From Cetobacterium sp. NK01 (lineage in GTDB: Bacteria; Fusobacteriota; Fusobacteriia; Fusobacteriales; Fusobacteriaceae), in assembly GCF_024506395.1 (NCBI RefSeq), contig NZ_JANIBO010000002.1:310001-374000 (forward strand): a stretch of DNA of 64,000 nucleotides. The letters are read 5' to 3'. This document shows, one piece after another, positions 8,038 through 17,304 of the stretch. The notes under the pieces were generated by a model. That model was given only the letters and a program-made list of their open reading frames with translations. It searched no databases and was not told the origin of the DNA. Position 1 is the first letter of the stretch, and every line of letters starts with the position of its first letter. The position numbers and the translations under genes were made by a program.

Positions 8038-8778
8038 TTAAATAATATATTGTATTAATTCTTTTATAGTAGAAAATACTACTGGATATTCTATTGATGG
8101 TCTTGATAACATTATAGAAGTAGCCCTAACTTCTTTTGCACTATCAATTTTTTCTCTTTCACCTCCAGTATCTCCCCCTTTTTTACTTACAATATATTTT
8201 ATATTAAGTTGCCTCATCATTGCAACATTTAATTCTTTAGAAAATGGTCCCTGCATAGCTATAATATTTTTAGGTAAAACCCCTAAATCTTCAGCTTTTT
8301 TTATCATCTCCCATTTAGGAAGTATTCTAAAATATATATTTGATTTATTTTTTATATTTTCAAATTTATGAAGATTGTTGCTTCCTAACGTTACTAAAAT
8401 ATTTCCTTCTAACTCCTCTAAATATTTTATCATAATATCTAACTCAGAAAATTCTATAACTCCATCTTCAGAAACTAAATTCTCTCTTTCAAATCTTATG
8501 TAATCAATCTCTTTTACTCTTGAACATTCAATGGCATTTCTAGAAACTTCTTCTGCATATGGATGGGATAAATCAATAATTTTATTGATACTATTTTCCT
8601 CTATAAATTTATTCATTTCTTCTAAATCTAACCTTTTACAAAACACCTTTATATCTTCTATATTTTCAAGTAATTTTCCACCATACTCTGTTGCTGTTGT
8701 TACAACTAGTTTTTCTTTAAAAGGAAAGGACTCTATAAAATCTCTAGAGTCCTTTGTTCCACCTATAACCCAAATCAT
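8038..8778 (-). CDS. cbiJ: Cobalt-precorrin-6A reductase CbiJ
   Basis: This 246-residue CobK/CbiJ family protein has the N-terminal MIWVIGGTKDSR nucleotide-binding segment, the IIDLSHPYAEEVSRNA motif at about 67-82 and the IVSKKGGDTGG motif near the C-terminus. It reduces cobalt-precorrin-6A to 6B with NAD(P)H in the anaerobic corrin pathway. It overlaps the end of cbiH by four bases. It is the last recognisable corrin enzyme in the operon. Confidence 0.92.
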   Translation of the reverse strand: MIWVIGGTKDSRDFIESFPFKEKLVVTTATEYGGKLLENIEDIKVFCKRLDLEEMNKFIEENSINKIIDLSHPYAEEVSRNAIECSRVKEIDYIRFERENLVSEDGVIEFSELDIMIKYLEELEGNILVTLGSNNLHKFENIKNKSNIYFRILPKWEMIKKAEDLGVLPKNIIAMQGPFSKELNVAMMRQLNIKYIVSKKGGDTGGEREKIDSAKEVRATSIMLSRPSIEYPVVFSTIKELIQYII

Positions 8779-9506
8779 ATATGATATCCTCTTGGAGTTA
8801 TCATTCTATCATTAGAAACATACGTCTTTGAGTTTCCTATTATAACAACTGTAAACATATCTATTTCATGATTTAAGAAGTCCTGTAAGTTTGTTAACGT
8901 ATAATTCTCATCTTCTCTTCCAACATGTCTTAATAGCGCAACTGGAGTCTCTGGTGCTTTATGCTTTAACATTAACTCTCTTGCTTCAACTATTTGAGTT
9001 GTTCTTCCTTTACTTTTTGGATTATAAAGAGATATAATAAAGTCTCCCTCTGCAGCTTTATCAATTCTTTTTGTTATTACATCCCAATCAGTTAATAAAT
9101 CACTTAAGCTTATTGTAGCATGGTCATGCATTAGCGGTGCTCCTACAACTGCAGCTCCAGCTACTGATGATGTTACTCCAGGAACAACCTCAACTTCATA
9201 TCCCTCTTTCTGAGCGATTTCTATCATGATTCCAGCCATTCCATAAATTCCTGCATCTCCACTACTGATTAGCGCTACATCTTTTCCAGACTTAGCAATC
9301 TCTAATACTTGCTCACATCTAGCAACCTCTTTTTTCATTCCTGATACATAAAACTCTTTTTCCGCGAACTCATCTTTCACCAAGTCTGTATAAGTTATAT
9401 ATCCTGCAATTACATCTACATTTTTTAAAACTCTATACGCTCTTACTGTTATATCATCCATATTTCCAGGACCAATTCCTACAACATATATTTTACCTTT
9501 TTTCAT
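8775..9506 (-). CDS. cbiH: Cobalt-factor III / precorrin-3B C17-methyltransferase CbiH
   Basis: The tetrapyrrole methylase fold is shown by IYVVGIGPGNMDDIT at the N-terminus, ALISSGDAGIYGMAG at about 80-95 and VVPGVTSSVAGAA. LYNPKSKGR is diagnostic of the C17 methylase, which also drives ring contraction. I choose ATG 9506 (MKKGKIY), with GGAGAG ten bases upstream and a 14-base overlap with cbiG. A second ATG at 9524 would add six residues without a better ribosome site. The length of 243 residues is normal for CbiH. Confidence 0.93.
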   Translation of the reverse strand: MKKGKIYVVGIGPGNMDDITVRAYRVLKNVDVIAGYITYTDLVKDEFAEKEFYVSGMKKEVARCEQVLEIAKSGKDVALISSGDAGIYGMAGIMIEIAQKEGYEVEVVPGVTSSVAGAAVVGAPLMHDHATISLSDLLTDWDVITKRIDKAAEGDFIISLYNPKSKGRTTQIVEARELMLKHKAPETPVALLRHVGREDENYTLTNLQDFLNHEIDMFTVVIIGNSKTYVSNDRMITPRGYHI

Positions 9507-10479
9507 AAATAAATCTCTCCTCATAAATGGAAATTGTCATTCCATCTTTTTTTGCTTTTATCTCTATAAATTTCCCATCTTTACTTGATGTTAAATATGC
9601 ACATGGCTCTGAAACGGCTTTTACACCTATCTCTTTTTTCACAAATTCAGATCCATGAAACATATCTTCTACTGTTAATATCTCTTCTCTACTAACAATT
9701 TTCAACTCTTTTCCAAGTTCTCTAGCAGTTTCAACAATTCCTTTTTCATCTGCTTTTAAATCTACTGTTGCAAAATGCTTTATACTTTTAAGTGAAAGAT
9801 TATGTTTTTTCAATGTTTCTATTAAAAATTCATAAACTTTTTGTTTTTCAACTCCTCTTCTTGAACCTATTCCTATAACTAAATTTTCAGGATATAAATG
9901 TACAATTTCTAAATTTTCTTTATTAGAAATAACCATAACACCTTCTGGATTTTCATTGCATATATTTTTAGGAAGACTTAATTCAACATTTTTTCCATCC
10001 ACTATCAATGATGTAACCTTTTTAGCAGCTTCTAATGATTTTAAATTACACTTTAACTTCTGCGACAAAGTATCCACTGCAATTTTTCCCGTCACATCTG
10101 AACTAGTTGTTATGATTGGAACTAATCCAAATATCTCATGAAGATTTTGAGTCAAATCATTTGCTCCTCCTAGATGTCCAGAGAGAAGAGAAATTACAAA
10201 ATTCATTCCTTCGTCTATTACAACTACTGCTGGATCAACATCTTTAGATTTTATTAAAGATGCAATTTTACGAATAACAATTCCTGTTGCCATTATAAAA
10301 ATATGTCCATCGTATTTATTGAAAGCTTCGTTTAATTCTTCAGTAAAATTTTCTATCTGAATGCTATTATCTATTTTAAATTTTGAAAGAGTAAATACAT
10401 CTATCCCTTCAATTTTATTTTTAATCTCCACTCCATTTAGACCTGCTCCTCTTGTTACAGTCCAAACTGCTAATTTCAT
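9493..10479 (-). CDS. cbiG: Cobalt-precorrin-5A hydrolase CbiG
   Basis: This 328-residue protein has the CbiG N-terminal domain (MKLAVWTVTRGAG), the central FIMATGIVIRKIASLI and ISLLSGHLGGANDLT motifs, and the C-terminal domain with LVIGIGSRRGV. CbiG opens the ring A lactone of cobalt-precorrin-5A and releases acetaldehyde. It occurs only in the oxygen-independent pathway. Its start codon shares a base with the cbiF stop at 10479. Confidence 0.94.
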   Translation of the reverse strand: MKLAVWTVTRGAGLNGVEIKNKIEGIDVFTLSKFKIDNSIQIENFTEELNEAFNKYDGHIFIMATGIVIRKIASLIKSKDVDPAVVVIDEGMNFVISLLSGHLGGANDLTQNLHEIFGLVPIITTSSDVTGKIAVDTLSQKLKCNLKSLEAAKKVTSLIVDGKNVELSLPKNICNENPEGVMVISNKENLEIVHLYPENLVIGIGSRRGVEKQKVYEFLIETLKKHNLSLKSIKHFATVDLKADEKGIVETARELGKELKIVSREEILTVEDMFHGSEFVKKEIGVKAVSEPCAYLTSSKDGKFIEIKAKKDGMTISIYEERFIYEKR

Positions 10480-11240
10480 TACTTCTCAATTCCTTTTCTA
10501 AATTCATGTGTAAAATGCTTATCATATAATAAAGATTTTTCATATTTATCCCCTAAAAAATCTCCAACTAAAATTTGAGCTGTTTTAGTTATATTTGCTT
10601 CTTTTACTTTTTCTTCAATTGTTTCTAATGTTCCTAAAACAATCTTTTGATCCTCCCAACTAGCTCTTTGAACAATTGCTATTGGAGTTGTCATCGGATA
10701 ATGCGTAGCTAATCTTTTTACAACATCACCAATCATATGTACCGATAAGAAAATTGCCATTGAAGCTCTATGAGAAGCTAAAGATTCTAAGCTTTCTTTT
10801 TCTGGAACAGGCGTTCTTCCTTCTAATCTTGTACAAATTACAGTTTGAGAAATACTTGGTAATGTGAACTCTTTTTTTACTGCTGCAGCAGATGCTAAAA
10901 ATGAACTTACTCCCGGAATTACTTCATACTCTATTCCATGCTCATCTAACATATCCATCTGTTCTCTATGTGCTCCAAATATTGCTGGATCTCCTGTATG
11001 AACCCTAGCAACTTTTTTTCCTGCTTTTATCGCTTTAACAGTTACATCTATAACTTCTTCTAAAGTCATTGAAGCTGAATTATGAATCTCTGCTCCCTCT
11101 TTATGACACTCTATAACTTGTCTTGGAACTAAAGAACCTGCATAAATTATTACATCTGCTTCTTTTACTAATCTTTGCCCTTTTACTGTAATTAACTCTG
11201 GATCCCCTGGTCCTGCCCCTATGAAATAAACTTTTTCCAT
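10479..11240 (-). CDS. cbiF: Cobalt-precorrin-4 C11-methyltransferase CbiF
   Basis: The 253-residue tetrapyrrole methylase shows VYFIGAGPGDPELITVKG, DVIIYAGSLVP, ARVHTGDPAIFGAHREQM and EVIPGVSSFLASAAA, which are all CobM/CbiF signatures. It adds the C11 methyl group from SAM. It overlaps the end of cbiL by 22 bases, with the AAGGTGG ribosome site inside cbiL. Confidence 0.94.
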   Translation of the reverse strand: MEKVYFIGAGPGDPELITVKGQRLVKEADVIIYAGSLVPRQVIECHKEGAEIHNSASMTLEEVIDVTVKAIKAGKKVARVHTGDPAIFGAHREQMDMLDEHGIEYEVIPGVSSFLASAAAVKKEFTLPSISQTVICTRLEGRTPVPEKESLESLASHRASMAIFLSVHMIGDVVKRLATHYPMTTPIAIVQRASWEDQKIVLGTLETIEEKVKEANITKTAQILVGDFLGDKYEKSLLYDKHFTHEFRKGIEK

Positions 11241-11944
11241 TGATTGATACCACCTTTTTTTAGTATTAATGTTGTAAAGTAAGGAATATCTTCCTCTTCC
11301 ATTTTTGTTAAATCAAAATTTATCTCCTGTGTTTCTTTTCCACAGTTTGAAACCATTATTATATTTTCTAGATTTCCTGTAGCTTCTAATCCAGCTCTAA
11401 GTTTATCAAAATTTCTAGATACTTTCATAAATACGATATTATCTGCTGAGTTAATTTCACCGACAATATCAGTTTCTCCATTTAATGATACAACTTTCAA
11501 AGATTCTTCTCCCATAACTAAAGGTAGGTTAAATCTCGAAGACATATCTGAAAACGATGATATTCCAGGAATTGTCTCTACAGGTATCACACCATCCAAG
11601 TACTCAAGAATATAAACATATGTACTATATGTCATTGGATCTCCAATTGTTAAAAATCCAACTTTTTTTCCTGCTTTTAGATGCTCAACTATCATATCCG
11701 CATTTCTTTTTCTAAATTCTTTTCTAGCTTCTACACTTTTTAACATTGGAAACTCAACAAACAAAGTTTCTGCTCCCTCTTTTAAATACTCTCTAGCTAT
11801 TTCATATGCTGTACTTCCTTCAGCTTTTTTAGCCTCTGGTAAAACTACTACATCTAGCTCTTTAAAAGCTCTTATAGCCTTTAGCGTTAACATTTCAGGA
11901 TCTCCTACTCCTACTCCTATTCCATAAAACTTTGCTGTTGACAT
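11219..11944 (-). CDS. cbiL: Cobalt-factor II / precorrin-2 C20-methyltransferase CbiL
   Basis: The 241-residue methylase shows KFYGIGVGVGDPEMLTLKA, VGFLTIGDPMTYSTYVYI and ETIPGISSFSDMSSRF, matching CobI/CbiL. It catalyses the C20 methylation that commits the precursor to corrin. The start codon overlaps the cbiT stop by one base. Confidence 0.93.
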   Translation of the reverse strand: MSTAKFYGIGVGVGDPEMLTLKAIRAFKELDVVVLPEAKKAEGSTAYEIAREYLKEGAETLFVEFPMLKSVEARKEFRKRNADMIVEHLKAGKKVGFLTIGDPMTYSTYVYILEYLDGVIPVETIPGISSFSDMSSRFNLPLVMGEESLKVVSLNGETDIVGEINSADNIVFMKVSRNFDKLRAGLEATGNLENIIMVSNCGKETQEINFDLTKMEEEDIPYFTTLILKKGGINQWKKFIS

Positions 11945-12519
11945 TACTTTGTTTCCTCCTTATCTGCTGTTATTATATATATTGGATTTTCTCCATACAT
12001 CATTGTGTATGGACCTATACTCTTTCCTCTAGATACAACAACATTTACAACTTCTATATTTTTAAAATTTAACTCTTTTAAAAGCTTTGTAGCATCTGCT
12101 AAAGTTTCTAAAGTTATCGCATTTATGACTACTCTAGAATTATCTTTTGAATATTTAATAAAATGTTCAAGTATATTTCTCATTGAACCTGTTGATCCAC
12201 CTATAAACATTCTATCATATTGAATAGTTGGTATTGCTTCAGGAGCTCTTCCCACAATTACTTCTATATTATCTAATTTAAATCTATTTATATTTTCTTT
12301 TAAGGTCTCTATTCCCTTTTCTTCCTTTTCAATAGCAAAAACATTACCATTTCTTAAATATGTCGCTGCTTCTATTCCTATGCTTCCAGTTCCAGCACCA
12401 ACATCTACTAAAATAGAATCATCTTGCAATTGTAATTTCGCTATAGAAATTGCTCTAATCTCTTGTTTTGTCATAGGTAGTTCTTTTTGAACGAACTCTT
12501 TATCATAAATATGTCCCAT
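11944..12519 (-). CDS. cbiT: Cobalt-precorrin-6B C15-methyltransferase (decarboxylating) CbiT
   Basis: This class I methyltransferase has LPMTKQEIRAISIAKLQL and the SAM loop VDVGAGTGSIGIEAA at about 36-50, plus FIGGSTGSM. It methylates C15 and decarboxylates the ring C acetate. I take ATG 12519 (MGHIYDKEF, 191 residues), as the AAGG site is well placed for it. A TTG at 12528 overlapping the cbiE stop would add three residues. CbiE and CbiT are separate genes here, not fused as in CobL. Confidence 0.92.
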   Translation of the reverse strand: MGHIYDKEFVQKELPMTKQEIRAISIAKLQLQDDSILVDVGAGTGSIGIEAATYLRNGNVFAIEKEEKGIETLKENINRFKLDNIEVIVGRAPEAIPTIQYDRMFIGGSTGSMRNILEHFIKYSKDNSRVVINAITLETLADATKLLKELNFKNIEVVNVVVSRGKSIGPYTMMYGENPIYIITADKEETK

Positions 12520-12524
12520 TATTT

Positions 12525-13154
12525 TCAAACCTTTCTTATAATTGTTACATTCATTTCATATTTTTTATTATACTTTTTATAATCACATACTAAAAATCTT
12601 GTAATAACTTCATTTTTATAAGAGAGTCTCTCTCCAATAATTATTTCAGCATTTAAAATATTATTTTTAACAAGTGTTTTACTTATTTCAATTGGATTAT
12701 TTTTTTCATCAGTTAGAAGTACTACTCCACTTTCACTATTTTTAAATATTTCTACATAATCATTTTCTCTTCCATGGACACTACAAAGTTGATAATGTTC
12801 CCAAGTCATCTCTATCCTAGAAAATAGATATTGAAAAGAAGATATCCCTGGAATAACATTAAATTTTTGTTCAGGAAAACTCTTTTTTAAATATGTAAGC
12901 AAACTATAATAACCTGTATCTCCTGAAACAATAAATACTATATTTTTATCTAAATTTCTTAAAACAAACTCTTTCATTTCATCTAATTTTTTCATAATAT
13001 AGATATATTGATTATTTAAAAGAGAGTCAATCTCTTCTAACTGTCTCTCTCCACCTATAACAATTTCAGAATTTTTTATTTTATCTATTCCTGCCTTTGT
13101 CATATAATCTAGATTTCCTGGTCCAAGTCCTACCACTGATATCTCTTTACTCAC
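12525..13154 (-). CDS. cbiE: Cobalt-precorrin-7 C5-methyltransferase CbiE
   Basis: The 209-residue methylase has ISVVGLGPGNLDYMTKAG, VFIVSGDTGYYSLL and NVIPGISSFQYLFSR, which fit CbiE. It adds the C5 methyl group and acts with CbiT. It overlaps the cbiD end by eight bases. Confidence 0.92.
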   Translation of the reverse strand: MSKEISVVGLGPGNLDYMTKAGIDKIKNSEIVIGGERQLEEIDSLLNNQYIYIMKKLDEMKEFVLRNLDKNIVFIVSGDTGYYSLLTYLKKSFPEQKFNVIPGISSFQYLFSRIEMTWEHYQLCSVHGRENDYVEIFKNSESGVVLLTDEKNNPIEISKTLVKNNILNAEIIIGERLSYKNEVITRFLVCDYKKYNKKYEMNVTIIRKV

Positions 13155-14271
13155 TTTTTAACTCCTCTATCATCTCATAAAATCCATCACTATATCCTAA
13201 TATATCTCCACTATAATTAAAAAGAATTGATTGAAATTCTATGTTATCTCTTGAAAATTCAGCTGATCTTTTAGCTACTTTATTAGCAATTAAATTAAAT
13301 AAACTTTCTTTTTTTAATATATATTCTGTAGCTTCTTCAGCTGTATTTGCTTCTAAAACCTTCAAAATATTTTCCCTAGGTTCATCTATTAAAATAGCAT
13401 TTGCTGCAATTATTTCCAAACGAGCATCAGCAACTCTGCTGTGAGTGTTAAAAATTCCACCTGCCACTTTTATAGCTTTTCCTATGTGTCCAATTAATAC
13501 TATTTTTTTAAATCCTAATTTTACTGCGCTATCAATCATAAATCCAATATAATTACTTGTTACAACCATCTGCTCAACATCTATATTATTATCTATACAA
13601 AATTGTTTCCCATGATTTCCAAAAGCAAATACTACCCATTCTCTAGTGCTATTCTCTTTTAAAACTTTTAATTCAGCAAACATAGATTTAGTAAGTGCAT
13701 CCTCACTCATAGGTTTAACTATTCCCGTAGACCCCAAAATAGATATCCCTCCTAGTACTCCCAACTTCCCATTAAAAGTTTTCAAAGCTTTCTCTCTTCC
13801 CTTTGGAACATATATAGTTACTATCACTTTTAATCCATACTCTTCCAGAAGTGGATTTAAAGTTTTTACTATCATCTCTTGTGGTCCTGGGTTTATAGCT
13901 GATTTTCCAGGTGTTACTTTAAGTCCTTTTTTTGTTACTAATCCTACACCTCTTCCACCTACTATCAGCATATTATCAAATTTATGAGCTTTCTCTATTC
14001 TTGGTAACTCTTCAACAATTTTTACTTTAGCACAAATCTCTATTCCATTTGTAACATCAGGATCATCTCCTGCATCTTTTAAAACAACACCTCTAGCCCA
14101 ATTGATTCCTCTTTTTTTTGAGTGTATTGGTATATCTAAAGTTACTCCATTTAATGTGTTTATCTCAACTTTTTCTCCCAAATCTTTTTCTATCAAAAGA
14201 TTTAATGCAACAAATGCCGCTACACACGCACATGTTCCAGTTGTATATCCCGATCTTAATTCTTTATCCAT
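13147..14271 (-). CDS. cbiD: Cobalt-precorrin-5B C1-methyltransferase CbiD
   Basis: The 374-residue CbiD starts ELRSGYTTGTCACVAA, the family's GYTTGTCA hallmark, and includes PGKSAINPGPQEMI and IVLIGHIGKAIKVAGGIFNTHS. CbiD is unique to the anaerobic (cobalt-early) route and replaces CobF. It starts one base from the cbiC stop. Confidence 0.95.
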   Translation of the reverse strand: MDKELRSGYTTGTCACVAAFVALNLLIEKDLGEKVEINTLNGVTLDIPIHSKKRGINWARGVVLKDAGDDPDVTNGIEICAKVKIVEELPRIEKAHKFDNMLIVGGRGVGLVTKKGLKVTPGKSAINPGPQEMIVKTLNPLLEEYGLKVIVTIYVPKGREKALKTFNGKLGVLGGISILGSTGIVKPMSEDALTKSMFAELKVLKENSTREWVVFAFGNHGKQFCIDNNIDVEQMVVTSNYIGFMIDSAVKLGFKKIVLIGHIGKAIKVAGGIFNTHSRVADARLEIIAANAILIDEPRENILKVLEANTAEEATEYILKKESLFNLIANKVAKRSAEFSRDNIEFQSILFNYSGDILGYSDGFYEMIEELKSE

Positions 14272-14915
14272 TAAAATCCTTCTCTCTTATGTAACTGATA
14301 TAAAATTCCATGAAGTATTGAAACAGCTACAGGACTTCCTCCTTTTCTGCCTTTTACAATAATATATGGTATTCCACTTCCAGGTAGAATCTCTTTTGAT
14401 TCAGCCGCTCCTACAAATCCTACAGGAACTCCAACTATTAAAGCGGGCTTTTGAACCTCACCAGAATCAATAAGTTCTTTCAATCTAAATAGTGCTGTCG
14501 GTGCGTTTCCAATTAGATATATATCTGTATTAGGATCTTTTGCTGCATGTTCTATTCCTACTATTGATCTAGTCACTCCTCTTTCTTTAGCTTCATCTGC
14601 TACATCTTTATCTGAAACTAAAGAATAAGCTGAGTATCCATATTTATCTAAAGTAATTTTACTTAAACCATTAGCTATCATGTTAGTATCACAATATATT
14701 TTACCACCTTTTTTTAAGGCTTCTAAACATGACTCAACTGCTCCTTCTGAAATCTCTAATAGGTCTGCATATTCAAAATCAGCTGTTGTATGTATAACTC
14801 TTTTTACTATTGGTAAATGAGTTGAAGAAAACTCTTTTGCCTTTTCCCCCATCTCTTCCTCTATTATTTCAAAACTTCTTATTTCAATATCTTGTGGTCT
14901 TTTTATATATGACAT
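14271..14915 (-). CDS. cbiC: Cobalt-precorrin-8 methylmutase CbiC
   Basis: The 214-residue CobH/CbiC enzyme has IEIRSFEIIEEE and VKRVIHTTADFEYADL with the catalytic H42. The C-terminal VGVPVGFVGAAESKEIL and GRKGGSPVAVSILH motifs are intact. It moves the methyl group from C11 to C12 to make cobyrinate. It overlaps cbiA by 13 bases. Confidence 0.95.
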   Translation of the reverse strand: MSYIKRPQDIEIRSFEIIEEEMGEKAKEFSSTHLPIVKRVIHTTADFEYADLLEISEGAVESCLEALKKGGKIYCDTNMIANGLSKITLDKYGYSAYSLVSDKDVADEAKERGVTRSIVGIEHAAKDPNTDIYLIGNAPTALFRLKELIDSGEVQKPALIVGVPVGFVGAAESKEILPGSGIPYIIVKGRKGGSPVAVSILHGILYQLHKREGF

Positions 14916-16231
14916 TTCTTTGCTCCTTCTAACATCTGCTTTAATATATTTAAGTTTTTAAAAAAATGTAAATGTGGATATCCTGCTATAAGATTTTTGT
15001 TTTTATAACCACATAACCACTCTCTACCATCACTTTTTCTAAGTTTAAACACTCTTTCATTACTACCTATTTCATCTATAGTCGAATAATGAAATTCATG
15101 AGCTCTTCCATTTAACTCTCCAAAAGCTACATCTACGTATCCAAATCTACTGATAAAAAGTCTTCCAGTCATCTTTACACTACAGTCAATTAATTGTGCC
15201 ATAGAATAACTTTTTTGCTCCAAGGTTTTTATTCCTTGGCTAAGATACATAAATCCTCCACACTCTCCATAAATATGTCCTCCAGACTCATGAAACTCTT
15301 TTAAAGAGTTTAAAAAATCCTCATTATTTGATAAATCTTCTAAATAATTTTCTGGATATCCTCCACCAAAATATAATAAATCAACCTCAGGTATTTTTTT
15401 ATCTTTTATAGGTGAAAACTCTATAAGTTCTATTCCCATTCTTTGTAAAAGCTCTAAATTATCCTCGTAGTAAAATGAAAATGCTTTATCTTTAGCTACT
15501 CCTACTTTTAATCCTACATATAGATTCTCTATATTTTTAAAAATATCTATATTTTTTTCTGATTTTTCTAGATTAGCTATTTCTTCTATCTTTTTTAAAT
15601 CGATAGTTTTTTTTATCTCTTCCTTTAAAATCGCTTTTTTTTCTTTTAAATCCTCAACTTCATCTGCTTGAAGTAATCCTAAATGCCTACTACTGATTCC
15701 TAAGTTTTCATCTTTTTTTAAATATCCTAGACACGGTATTCCTGTATAGTTTTCTATAGCATCTTTTAACATTTCATAGAGTTTTTCACTATTTACTTTA
15801 TTTATTATAACTCCAGCTATATTAACTCTTGAATCTAAATTTTTATATCCTAAAACTTCTGCTGCGATACTTGTACTTTTTCCTGCCGCATCTACTACTA
15901 ATATAACTGGTAAGTTTAAAACTCTAGATAAATGAGCTGTACTATAATTATCTAAAGAATTTCCTAATCCATCATAAAGACCCATAACACCTTCAACAAT
16001 AGATATTTCTTTACTATGCTTTTCAAAACTATACTTTACTCCCTCTTCTCCCATTAAAAACAGATCTAAATTATAACTTTTATTTCCCGTTATAAATTTA
16101 TGAAAACTAGGATCTATATAATCAGGTCCTACTTTAAATGGAGCCACATCTTCAAAAGTAGCCATTAGTCCCATAGATACTGTAGTTTTTCCTATTCCGC
16201 TTCTTGTTCCTGCTAAAACAAATCCTTTCAT
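14903..16231 (-). CDS. cbiA: Cobyrinate a,c-diamide synthase CbiA
   Basis: The 442-residue enzyme has an N-terminal AGTRSGIGKTT P-loop, KVGPDYIDPSFH, and VEGVMGLYDGLG (residues 85-95 region). The C-terminal class I amidotransferase domain has GECGGFMYLSQG with the nucleophilic Cys near residue 325. It amidates the a and c side chains using glutamine and ATP. The start shares a base with the cobD stop. Confidence 0.94.
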   Translation of the reverse strand: MKGFVLAGTRSGIGKTTVSMGLMATFEDVAPFKVGPDYIDPSFHKFITGNKSYNLDLFLMGEEGVKYSFEKHSKEISIVEGVMGLYDGLGNSLDNYSTAHLSRVLNLPVILVVDAAGKSTSIAAEVLGYKNLDSRVNIAGVIINKVNSEKLYEMLKDAIENYTGIPCLGYLKKDENLGISSRHLGLLQADEVEDLKEKKAILKEEIKKTIDLKKIEEIANLEKSEKNIDIFKNIENLYVGLKVGVAKDKAFSFYYEDNLELLQRMGIELIEFSPIKDKKIPEVDLLYFGGGYPENYLEDLSNNEDFLNSLKEFHESGGHIYGECGGFMYLSQGIKTLEQKSYSMAQLIDCSVKMTGRLFISRFGYVDVAFGELNGRAHEFHYSTIDEIGSNERVFKLRKSDGREWLCGYKNKNLIAGYPHLHFFKNLNILKQMLEGAKKCHI

Positions 16232-17283
16232 TATTTCAGCACTCTCCTTAAAGCCTCTAAAACTTGCTCATTTTTCTTTCTATCTTTTATTGCTAATCTT
16301 ATATAACTTTCATCTAAAAACATAAAGTTTGAAGCATCTCTTACTAAAACGCCATTCTCTATCATTTTTTTTCTGAAACTTTTAGCATTATCGTTTAATA
16401 ACTTTACTAATATAAAGTTAGTTTCTGTTGGAGTTACTTCTATATTATCTATTTTACATAACTCTTCATAAAACCATAACTTTTCTTTTTTTATCCAATT
16501 TTCTGTTTCATGTATATACAAAGTATCTAAAAGCATAGTTTTACCTGCTATTTCAGCTACTCCATTAACACTCCAAGGTTCTCTAATATTTTTTATTTCA
16601 TCTAATATTGATTCGTCATAAGTTAATCCATATCCTAACCTAACCCCTGGAAGTGCAAAAAACTTAGTTAAAGCTCTTAAAATGAATATATTTTTATGTT
16701 TTAACAAAAACGCAGTTTTATCTTTCCAATCATCAACAAACTCTATAAAAGCTTCATCTATAAATAATTTTTTATTTTTTCTTTCTAAAAAATCAGCTAT
16801 TTTTTTTATTTTTTCAAGATTTTGAAACTTTCCTGTTGGGTTATTTGGATTACACATAACAACAACATCTTCATCTGTTATAAATTCTAATAACATATTT
16901 TCGTTTAAAGAAAAATCTTTGCTCAACGGAAAAAATTTAACATCTCTTCCTGCAGCCCTAGCAGCTCTTTCATACTCTGCAAAGGTTGGCGCAATTATTA
17001 AGACCTTTTTAGCTTTTACTGCCTTCATATATAGAAATAGAACCTCTGTAGCGCCATTTCCTACAACTACATTGTCTATATGACAATTATTGTAATCTCC
17101 AATAGCTGTCCTTAACTCTACATAGTCTATATCTGGATATTTTTCTAAAGTTTCAAAATTTTCTATAACTGCTTTTTTAAAACTATTTGGAACTCCTAAG
17201 GGATTTATATTAGAACTATAATCTAAAACTTCTATCCCGTTATCTCTTTTTAGTTTATATATATTTCCACCATGCAAATCCAT
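16231..17283 (-). CDS. cobD: L-threonine-O-3-phosphate decarboxylase CobD (aminotransferase class I fold)
   Basis: The 350-residue PLP enzyme starts LHGGNIYKL and SSNINPLGVP, typical of CobD/CobC. It shows VVMCNPNNPTG, LFIDEAFIEF and the PLP lysine K207 in LTKFFALPGVRLGYG. It makes (R)-1-amino-2-propanol phosphate for the corrin lower-loop linker. A histidinol-phosphate aminotransferase would look similar, but the position between cbiB and cbiA favours CobD. Confidence 0.9.
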   Translation of the reverse strand: MDLHGGNIYKLKRDNGIEVLDYSSNINPLGVPNSFKKAVIENFETLEKYPDIDYVELRTAIGDYNNCHIDNVVVGNGATEVLFLYMKAVKAKKVLIIAPTFAEYERAARAAGRDVKFFPLSKDFSLNENMLLEFITDEDVVVMCNPNNPTGKFQNLEKIKKIADFLERKNKKLFIDEAFIEFVDDWKDKTAFLLKHKNIFILRALTKFFALPGVRLGYGLTYDESILDEIKNIREPWSVNGVAEIAGKTMLLDTLYIHETENWIKKEKLWFYEELCKIDNIEVTPTETNFILVKLLNDNAKSFRKKMIENGVLVRDASNFMFLDESYIRLAIKDRKKNEQVLEALRRVLK

Positions 17284-17304
17284 ATTACTTCACTTCCCAT
17301 TGTC